Source: Macrothele yani (Eukaryota; Arthropoda; Arachnida; Araneae; Macrothelidae). From it: a stretch of 64,000 nt of DNA. Both the position numbers and the translations under genes were made by a program. Position 1 is the stretch's first letter; each line of letters opens with the position of its first letter. The notes beneath the pieces are model-generated. The model saw only the letters and a program-made list of their open reading frames with translations. It was not told the DNA's origin and searched no databases. The stretch lies in the NCBI GenBank assembly GCA_039090855.1, contig CM077010.1, positions 49,246,905 through 49,310,904 of the forward strand. The letters are read 5' to 3'. Of this stretch, positions 56,521 through 64,000 are shown piece by piece.

Positions 56521-57045
56521 ATGTGTGGTAAGGGCTGCACTAACCAAATTTTTGCATTACATGTGGTGATTGAAAGCTATCTGTCTGTTGGGTAAAATAT
56601 TTTGTATGAAGAACAGTATAGCTATACTAATATTTTGTATGCTTTTTTGTAGATTTGGAGACAGCTCATGACCGAGCAAGCAGGGTGCTTCAGGGGAAGA
56701 TCTCGAATATTTATGGTATAACTGGGAATCTGCTTGAATGTGCGAAATGTATGAGTACCGGGGGTACAGCGTGTGTACGAGAGAACGATGTTTTATAGAA
56801 ACAGTTTTTTGTTGGTGCAGGAGTCGGACAAAGTTGTGTAATGTCACCGTGACTATCCAATATATTTATGGATGGATTCATACAACTTGTACTTGATGCC
56901 AAAATTGATAGCACTGGTATATGTCTCGGTAATTCTCGTGCGTAGAAGTTGCTATACGCTGATGTCACAGAGCTGCTGGCGGAGAGCGAGAGTGAGTTTT
57001 TTTCAGAAAAAATGAAGTTTGTGTGGAAATCAAACGTAGCGTAAG
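56521..57045 (+). pseudogene. LINE-C reverse transcriptase, 3' piece
   Basis: Directly after the insertion comes GKGCTNQIFALHVVIESYLS (RT palm), then DLETAHDRASRV (mutated DLEKAYDRV catalytic block, about 56655), VGAGVGQSCVMSPWLSNIF-like (about 56812) and LLYADVTELLAES (YADD box with second Asp replaced by Val, about 56953). SINE-A follows at 57050. It may belong to the same family as the minus-strand LINE pieces at 23.5-24.9 kb. Confidence 0.85.
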
Positions 57046-57049
57046 TAAG

Positions 57050-57232
57050 GGAAGCAGCTCTGGGGCTATTGCATCCGACCATTCGTCCGAAATGAATCCG
57101 GGTTCGAATCCCGCTGAGGAATGGATGTTGTGTTGGTTTTACGGCACTGGTTATCTCTTCCCTGGAACTAATGTCCCAAAATTAGGGATGGGAAACTTCT
57201 TATAGCCCACTGAGTTGTTCACGGTTGTCGAT
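57050..57232 (+). mobile_element. SINE-A copy 11
   Basis: gaccattcgtccgaaatg, gggttcgaatcccgctgagg, tacggcactgg and agcccactgagttgttc. The 5' part of the head is degraded. Confidence 0.85.
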
Positions 57233-58046
57233 AGGATGAAACCAATGGGGTATATTCGAGGCTAACTAGGCTAGCCGCAGAGCCCAGAGAATGTACAAAT
57301 AGAAGTCAATTAGATCTACACAAATAAAAGTCTATTATCAACGGTATTAAGATATGTCGATGCTTTCCCCGCGAAAAATACACGCGCGGATTAGCTTCTT
57401 TTGTTTTAGAGAATCAGTCTGGCGAGAGAAGTCCAACGGGGCTCCTAGTGAAGGGATCGTGTCATCGTAACGTAACCAGCCATACAAGTCTTCGCTCTGT
57501 GATTCGGAGACCTTCGATACGATCGCCAACTAGCGTTTCCGTGACAACACGAATGGGCGGGTGAAAGATGAAACCGGCATTACTTTGGAAAATGGTCCAT
57601 TCATCCTTCACTTCGCTCAGAAAAGTGAAGACTTGGACTACATTAGTCTTTCGCATGCTCCCGCCCATAATAGCACTTGTTTCACGAGAAATGTTTCAGT
57701 TGTGTCAAGTGTCAATGCATTCAAATCAGTGATATTATATCTTAAATTCATGGCTTCGTTGGATTCGAACAGTTTTGATAAATTTTGTGAAAGCTTTCCT
57801 GAACATCTACGGTCAGAACTTAAAGAACCTACGCGTCAAATTTCGATACAGTCCGACTCAAAAATGAACTGAAGGTGTTTAGTGAGGTGTTTAGCAGACC
57901 TATTATTAAATTTTCCATCAACACCTCCCGAAAGAAGTTCTTCTGCCCGCAAATGAGAAGTCGAAAACACATGGAATAATTTAATAGGGGCATAAATCAA
58001 GCTGTTCTTCCATGTAACGTAACCGCAGAAATTAGGAAATTTCCCC
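57233..58046. other. Unassigned stretch with one orphan frame
   Basis: No repeat recognised. Contains the frame at 57561-57872, described separately. Confidence 0.35.
57561..57872 (+). CDS. Orphan 103-residue frame, doubtful
   Basis: Codes from a Met through TCFTRNVSVVSSVNAFKSV and MASLDSNSFDKFCESFPEHL to a stop at 57870. The composition looks protein-like, but I recognise no domain. The opposite strand is also open over part of it (57462-57668). No polyadenylation or splice context is convincing. It could be part of an unrecognised transposon or a chance frame. Confidence 0.2.
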   Translation: MKDETGITLENGPFILHFAQKSEDLDYISLSHAPAHNSTCFTRNVSVVSSVNAFKSVILYLKFMASLDSNSFDKFCESFPEHLRSELKEPTRQISIQSDSKMN

Positions 58047-58119
58047 GTCCTGGAACCGGAATCGAACCCGCAACTCCCGATTGACGCTCGCGTATGCTAA
58101 CCACTACACCACCCAGGAC
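58047..58119 (-). tRNA. tRNA-Asp(GTC)-like gene or pseudogene
   Basis: 73 nt on the minus strand. The 7-bp acceptor stem is perfect (GTCCTGG with CCAGGAC). The A box is TGGTGTAGTGGTTAGCATA and the B box GGTTCGATTCC. The anticodon loop GCGTCAA gives GTC (Asp), with one mismatch in the anticodon stem and one in the T stem. The general layout matches eukaryotic tRNA-Asp. The mismatches and repeat-rich setting make a pseudogene or SINE head likely. No oligo-T terminator stands directly 3' on the minus strand. Confidence 0.45.
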
Positions 58120-58370
58120 AATGAAATCAACACAACTGAGGCTTATCTGAGACGCCATACTTTCACTGCACTAGTCGAAACAAACGTGTCCCATAGTAGC
58201 GCTAAGTAATATCACCAGCAAATGAGCAAATATAAAGTTGAAAACACATGGACAAATTTATACGGACGCGATTATGATTATACGGACATAATCAAGTTTT
58301 TCTGCATTGAACAGAATCAAGACATATCTTAGAGCCACACAAGGACACGTACACTTGAGAAACTTGGCTG

Positions 58371-58586
58371 ATTTTTTTTGTTGAGGGTTTATTGACAATC
58401 GTGAGTAACTCAGTGGGCTATAAGCAGTCGCCCGTCCCTAATTTAGGGCCACTGGCTCCAGGGCAGGGTGAGAGTCAGTGCCGTAAGACAAACACAACAT
58501 CCATATTGACCGGTATTCGAACCCGGACCCTTTTCGGACGAACGATCAGAAGCCATCGCTTAGACCACTGCGCCACCGGGGCGGCC
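58371..58586 (-). mobile_element. SINE-A copy 12
   Basis: Nearly complete: poly-T, gtgagtaactcagtgggc, cctaatttagggccac, gtattcgaacccgg (B box) and gcttagaccactgcgcc (A box). ttggctg occurs on both sides (58364-58370 and 58587-58593), a probable short target duplication. Confidence 0.93.
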
Positions 58587-58643
58587 TTGGCTGTTTTGTC
58601 AATAGAGAAGAACGTTGTTTTTAAATATGAGGAACTTTTTATA

Positions 58644-58726
58644 AAAACGTAACACTCAAGTTTACACAAAAGGAAAGAAGAATGCAGTTCATCTTTCCTT
58701 TTGTGTGAACTTGAATGTTACGTTTT
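58644..58726. repeat. Hairpin, about 35-bp arms
   Basis: acgtaacactcaagtttac on the left pairs with gtgaacttgaatgttacgt on the right, continuing through acacaaaaggaaaga. The loop is about 13 bases, with two mismatches. Confidence 0.85.
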
Positions 58727-59111
58727 GAAAAGATAAAGTGTTAAAATCATAATCATCATAATTATTTGATATTATTTGATAGCATGTACCTAAAATTTAG
58801 AAAAATTACCTCTATTACTTAATAACTGAAAAATAAACTTTTCAATTAAAAAAAGTACTGGGGCGGGAGAGGGGGTGGTTGGCTGAGATAGCGCATGTCT
58901 CGGACCCAAGATACGCTACATGATGAAACGCTTTACGAAAATGTAATTTAATTAAAATGCTGGAAGGAAACTTTGACATCAAAGACTACGTAGGAAGACA
59001 TGATTACTCCGAAGAGTCCATATGCATTTTCTGTTCAGCTCCTTGTACGACACTGTCACGCGAAATGCATCGAGGGAATATATATCGAATATATATATAT
59101 ATCGATATATG
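58727..59111. other. Spacer without recognisable gene
   Basis: AT-rich, with an (AT)n-like stretch at 59081-59110. Confidence 0.35.
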
Positions 59112-60661
59112 CACTATATTGACAAACCGAGAGGCATTCAAACATACCCGAGTCAACTGTTTTGGATGTATTGAATAAGTGGAAGACGCATGGCGTGCCT
59201 GAAGCAGCAAAACGTACCGGCAGACCAAAGAAAATCAGTGATAGAGGACGTCGAAGCCTCAGGAGAGTCGTTTCAATTGACGAAGTACTGCACAAGACTT
59301 CAGTGTACAGGTGAGTAAAAATGCTGGAACCTAGGTATGTACACGTACCATTCGCAGAGAACGTCATTCCATGGTTATATCTCATGTGATTCTATCATAA
59401 AGTTCACATACCATTACGTGACCACAAGGTTCTTCAGGAAGACGCTTTGACATCTGTAAGTTCTATTTTGCACGTTCTGTAAAGTGGATACAGTCTGTGG
59501 TGGTGCATTAACTTATTCAATTAAAATATAAATCGGTTAAAAGTCCTAAAAATGTTACTCACGGAAGTGCATGTTCAGTCCGACGTCCGTAGTTATTGAG
59601 AGTTTCTTTGTCCAAAGTTGAATCTTGTTTCAATATGGTCAGTTGTAAGGGTTAGCCCGAGAGCCATTTCGTCATAAGTTGTACCCTACTTCGGTTATGT
59701 CCAGATGTTAGGGTTAACTCCGTTCTGGCTGTGTCGACATCATATTGAATCGGTAAAGGTTTCCAGATAATAATTAAAGATTCTTGATATGAGACGTCTG
59801 TAAGTACTGTTTTACACGTTCTGTATCCACTTTACAGAACGTGTAAAACAGAACTTACAGACGTCAAAGCGTCTTCCTGAAGTTCATTCCATGGGTTACT
59901 GTGGTCATGCGGCTGCTCATAAGCCTTTCATCTCCACTCGGAATGATACTCGTCGTTCAGCATGGTGTAAAGAACATTTGTCGTGGACCGTAGATCAATG
60001 GAAACGGGTTATATGGACTGATGAATCCAGATACACGATCCATCAGTCTGATGGCCGTGTGTTGGTATGGCGGCAGCCGGAGGAACGCTATTTACCACAG
60101 TGTACTGATCCTAAGGTCAAGTTTGGAGCTGGCAGCGTACTCGTGTGTGGGCGTTTATCGTGGTATGGTCTCGGCCCATTGGTTATCGTGAACAAACCTG
60201 TTACGCAGCACGTCTATCTCGATATTCTGGACAATTATGCCCTACCAACTCTGTGGCAATAGTGCGGAAACCGAGCCTTGTTGGTACCAGCAGGATAATG
60301 CAGCGAGCCATAAAGCCAGCACTGTTACGGCGTGGTTTGACGATAATTCTGTATCGTGTGTGGACTGGCCAGTACAGAGCTAGCCCTGATCTTGATCCCA
60401 TAGAACACCTATGGGATGAATTAGAGCGCCGCATAAGAAGTTTGGAACCAAGGCCTACTACTAAGCAACAGTTAATGGCAGCATTATGTACAATAGAAGA
60501 GCATACGTATCGCTGGGTTCCAAAACCTTGTCGAAAGTATGTCTCGAAGGGTCAGTGTATGAATTAAGGCCAAAGGTGGACCAACACCGTACTAATGTAT
60601 GTCAATAAATGCTATGTTGTGCTTCTCTTCTAGGTGTCAGGTGACTTTTGTCAATATAGTG
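59112..60661 (+). mobile_element. Tc1 element, DD34E, split by an insertion (dead)
   Basis: Ends cactatattgacaaa and its inverse (ending 60661, followed by TA). Without the 59375-59883 insertion it is about 1.03 kb, shorter than usual because part of the N-terminal helix-turn-helix is lost. Transposase: RTGRPKKISDRGRRSLRRV (about 59210), then across the insertion RRERHSMGYCGHAAAHKPF, VIWTDESRYTIHQSDGRVLV (60008 on, first Asp), GAGSVLVCGRLSWYGLGPL, QQDNAASHKAS (second, about 60290) and LDPIEHLWDELERR (Glu, about 60395). 34 residues lie between Asp and Glu after allowing a two-base shift. Related to the element at 48551. Confidence 0.9.
59375..59883. mobile_element. Hairpin-bearing insertion with 11-bp duplication
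   Basis: 509 bp interrupting the Tc1 reading frame. tcattccatgg is present at 59364-59374 and 59884-59894. It contains a 61-bp inverted pair (59433-59493 and 59822-59882) with few differences, plus a tight hairpin near the right end (about 59795-59859, arms of about 30 bp). About 58 bp lie outside the inverted pair on the left. No coding capacity. Class unknown; foldback-like. Confidence 0.8.
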
Positions 60662-61519
60662 TATTTCCTCGATGCATTATATCATCCACATCGAACTTTC
60701 TTCAGAGGTGAAGGCTGCTGTCCGTTGTTTTTCTTCCCTTTGAAGGATATGTGGATGGGCAGACGGAAGTTATTTCAAGTGTCGTCGTTTTCTTGTTTCT
60801 TCCTTCCTTCCTTCTGTTATGTAAGCTACACTCTGATACCGGATATCTTGGTACAATTCACATGTTGAAAATTAGTTTCCCGGTGTTTAGCTTAACCTAA
60901 ATTTCCTTCCGAGGCAGGACATAAAACATGTATCCCCAATACCTTAAAATAAGAGCAAAGAGTTACGTAAATAAATTTCAACCTTACAATTCGAGATATA
61001 GAAATGAGAAAAATTGCATATTTTCTGAACAAAAGGCTGCAATAAAGATGAAGTTCTACAAACCAAAAATATTGGAAATCTAATTTGGAAATAAAATATA
61101 GAAACATTACAGAGACACTCAAGTCGGTCCATCCACACATTCTTCAAAGGTAAGAGAAACAACAAAGAGAAGTTGGAGAAAATTTAGTATAGATGCAAAC
61201 ATCTACATCTTCGTGTAACAGTGTTGTACAAGAAGTTAAGTAAGTAAAACACATATGGACTCTTCTGAGTAATGAACTGCATCAAAAAACACTCAAAAGA
61301 AACCTTAAAATATATAAATATATATATGCAAAGAACAGAAAGCTGATAGATTTTATACACTTTTAGACAAAAAATAAATAAATATGACGTACCTCAAAGC
61401 AAGTCTCTCATCACAATGAAACTCAGCACGTGCATTGTGGAGGAAGAGATAAAGAAATTATTACATTCTTACAGCAGTAGCACTCTTTATTTCAGAAGAA
61501 TCGTAGCATAACTGCTACA
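60662..61519. other. About 0.85 kb without recognisable gene
   Basis: AT-rich; no repeat family or motif recognised. Confidence 0.4.
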
Positions 61520-62640
61520 GACTTGTACCACGTAAAGACATCTCTGGCCGCAATGCACTACGAGGTAGGGAGTGGCATAGAATCAAACAAAACTCTGTTG
61601 TTGCCCTGTGACAGATTGGTCCAAGAGTCTCGTAATTTCCGCACACGATCTCGGATAGTTCATGATGGAAGCAGATGACAACCACAGAGTGTCCCTGATA
61701 TGCTCTGTAGTAGAAATATCCGGGGGCATGGCTGGACAAGGAAAGGGTGCAACACTACGGAGGCACTCCCTGGAGAGGCGAGTCGTATGTGACCAGGCAC
61801 TATGTTGCTGGTAAATGGACTCTAGCAGACGTAACATGAAAGGCAAGACGACGAGTCGCAGGATCATATGAACGCATTGCTGTGCTGTTAACGTCTCTCT
61901 TACCACGACTAAGGCATCCAGCTGGTTCTCTATACCATGACACCCTTAGTGGTGGCGGTATGAAGCAGAACAACCGACTCCGGATGTTAGCGGGGCAGTC
62001 CTCCTCCACATGCGAATGCGGCCATCCGCTCGAAGGGTAAATCGGGATTTGTCACGTAAAACGACGAGACACCAATAGGAGGTAGACCATGATTCCGGGT
62101 CACGACATCAGTCAAAGGCAGACCATGATTCCGGGTCGATGTAGCCGCCGATGTAGGGTGGTTATGGAAAGACGTCGAAATCGGCAACGGGAATGGAGTT
62201 CAATCTCAATAAATCGTCTAGCAATGGTTGGCGGTGATACAGGAAGCTGCGTAGAGGCCGCTGCATCTGGCTCAAATCCGTTGGAGATATTTGGGCTTGT
62301 CGGAATATGAGGTGCTCATCTTGCCCAATCGTCCACCTGGACCGATTGGAAACTTCTTAGCGTGTATGCGGAGTCTCACGTACCCACTGCCACTAAGACC
62401 ACCTAACTGCTGTGAGCACCATCTCAGCGCTGTTAACACCATCTCATTGCTGCCTCACCACGACTCAGGTGGTGGGCTGTTCGTCAACATGATCAGACAG
62501 CTTTCCTCAGTCCTACGATGCGGCCTCTTTCAAATGCGCTTAGTTCTTCATAGGGCTTACTAGGGCGTTGTCGAGGCATGGTTAGCGGCAAGTGAGGCGA
62601 ACGCAACCGATAACGCAGAAAGAATGTTCACAGCAAGCGT
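61520..62640 (-). pseudogene. Tc1-like transposase relic
   Basis: Minus-strand fragments: LRDKSRFTLRADGRIRMWRR (about 62050-61990, mutated first catalytic block), VRETLTAQQCVHMILRLVV, LPFMLRLLESIYQQ (about 61890-61800), and APFPCPAMPPDISTTEHI (about 61750, mutated WPARSPDLSPIEH). The second catalytic block is damaged (QQHSAWSHT for QQDNARPHT). The N-terminal part is not clear. A local duplication of accatgattccgggtc occurs at 62087 and 62123. Ends not identified. Confidence 0.65.
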
Positions 62641-62786
62641 TTGACAGCCCTCATCTGAGCCATTTGTGGGAAATTCATACGCGCTTTGGGAACAACATGG
62701 AAGTTCATTGGCTGTGAAACCTTAATCATTTGTACGTTTGGCCAGGGTGTGAAAATGATTAAAGTTGGCTCCCCACTAAACAATAC

Positions 62787-63110
62787 CATTAGGAAATGTC
62801 TCACGACACAATGACACCATTACGAAATATCTCTCCATTCGATGACACCATTAGGAAATGTTTGTTTCACACCATGACATCATTAGGAAATGTCACACAC
62901 ATAATGACACCATTAGGAAATGTCTCCCACACACCATGACACCATTAGGAAATATCTCACTACACCATGACACTATTAGGAAATGTCTCCCCCACACCAT
63001 GGCACCATTAGAAAATGTCTCCCCACACCATGACACCATTAGGAAATGTGTCCTCACACGATGACACTATTAAAAAATGTCTTCTTACGCTATGACACCA
63101 TTAGTGATGA
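62787..63110. repeat. 30-33-bp minisatellite, 11 units
   Basis: Units of cattaggaaatgtct, cccacacaccatgacac recur at 62787, 62818, 62848, 62881, 62911, 62943, 62973, 63005, 63037, 63068 and 63099. Confidence 0.92.
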
Positions 63111-63133
63111 CGGCGTGCAGCCGTCACCACTAA
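63100..63133. repeat. Hairpin at the end of the minisatellite
   Basis: ttagtgatgacggc and gccgtcaccactaa form a 14-bp stem with one mismatch. Confidence 0.7.
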
Positions 63134-63227
63134 TAAATCAAATCCGGATGTGGATGGATGGACCTAACAACTGAGTATAAATGTGGGTGGTGTGGAAGTC
63201 AGACTTTTACATTTGGCGGATGATGTT

Positions 63228-63453
63228 TTTTTTTTTTTTTTTTATGGATTCGAGGTTTAACGACACAGTGAGCAACTCAATGGGCTATAAGCAGTCCACG
63301 TCCCTAATTTAGGGTCACTGCTTCCAGGGAAGGGAGAGAGCCAGTGCCGTAAGACAAACACAACATCCATGTCTCACCGGGATCCGAACCCGGGCCCCTT
63401 TCGGACAAATGATTGGATGCCATCGCTTAGACCACTGCGCCACCGGGGCGGCC
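63228..63453 (-). mobile_element. SINE-A copy 13
   Basis: Complete on the minus strand, with a 17-T start, body, B box (gggatccgaacccggg) and A box. cggatgatgtt lies on both sides (63217-63227 and 63453-63463), the target duplication. Confidence 0.95.
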
Positions 63454-63469
63454 GGATGATGTTACCTTG

Positions 63470-64000
63470 GTTCGTTGAATTTTTTTTTTTTTTGTGTGAA
63501 AGAGTATAAATCCCAGTTGAGTTCGTGTTCTTCTTTATACAAACTTCTTTTAGAATTTTTCTTGGCTAATGTAGAATTAAACATTTCTAGCAAAAAGTGT
63601 TTATTTTATTTCACTTAGATCCACTCATTTCATTTTCATCTTGTGTTGAAATTGGCAGAAACCACTCCAGGTTCTTTTAATCTTTAGTGGGATAACTAAT
63701 TGTTTTTTACCAGGTTGTCGAATGATGTAGAGAGAGAGTAAGCTTCTGAAGACATGCGCCGGATTCTTATATAGGTGCTTATCACCTGCTGCCATTCATA
63801 TCCCAAAGAGGGCAACTGCACTCATCACGCTAGAAGTAAAAGAAATCTAACTAAGCTAAAACGTATAACAAAGACAGGAATCACCAAGTCTCTGTGCACG
63901 AATACGGAAATAATTATTTTTCCGTAGTTCCAACCTAGAACAAAAATCTGCTAGAATTAGTAAGTTCAGTCCCTTTATTAAAAATACCGAAGCAGCAGAA
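63470..64000. other. End of window without recognisable gene
   Basis: AT-rich; a poly-T run at 63480-63493. Nothing else recognised. Confidence 0.4.

Overview
This window is eukaryotic nuclear DNA that is almost entirely repeats. Most likely it comes from an arthropod with a large, transposon-rich genome. The evidence for that is the mix of Tc1/mariner elements, a DUF4817-type mariner N-terminus, RTE and I/R1-type non-LTR retrotransposons, several tRNA-derived SINE families, and AT-rich spacers with GA and GT microsatellites. I cannot fix order or genus from sequence alone. There are no operons, ribosome binding sites, CRISPR arrays or bacterial genes. I found no convincing intact host protein gene. 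Nearly every long reading frame is a transposon protein or an artefact of a tandem repeat.

Layout. 0-7 kb: a SINE with a GA microsatellite, a small modular element made of 146-bp units, and a decayed I/R1-type LINE (gag, endonuclease, RT, RNase H) at about 2.3-6.7 kb. 7.2-12.2 kb: an inverted repeat, a Tc1-like element with DD36E spacing, and a near full-length RTE retrotransposon (minus strand) with a perfect 14-bp target duplication directly beside it. 12.2-16 kb: a broken mariner N-terminus, then an old, strongly diverged tandem array (about 150-bp period). 16.17-22.75 kb: a young 68-bp satellite of about 97 units, most of which carry a perfect ATGA(C/G)TCAT (AP-1/GCN4-type) palindrome. 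22.9-29.2 kb: SINE tails, a LINE split by a 707-bp foldback element, tRNA-like repeat heads, and a 42-bp (14-residue) repeat split by a SINE. 30.6-36.3 kb: a 3-unit repeat, a truncated RTE, a mariner C-terminus amplified in frame as 111-bp units, a second SINE family and a mariner with intact ends. 39-46 kb: a broken mariner, and a SINE torn apart by a 401-bp-arm palindrome and a second inverted repeat, then further foldbacks. 46.6-52 kb: two more DD36E copies (one split by a SINE with a 15-bp duplication) and a DD34E Tc1. 51.9-54.35 kb: a 207-bp satellite. 54.8-57 kb: a LINE split by a Tc1-like element. 57-64 kb: SINEs, a tRNA-Asp-like sequence, another Tc1 split by a hairpin-bearing insertion, a Tc1 relic and a minisatellite.

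The elements work together only as parasites and hosts. LINE machinery explains the SINEs and their 10-15-bp duplications. Tc1/mariner elements enter at TA. Nested insertions give a relative order of events: LINE before Tc1 or foldback, Tc1 before SINE or RTE. The less ordinary content is the AP-1-site satellite beside the decayed array with CTCF-like boxes, and the unusual density of long inverted repeats, two of which sit in one SINE.
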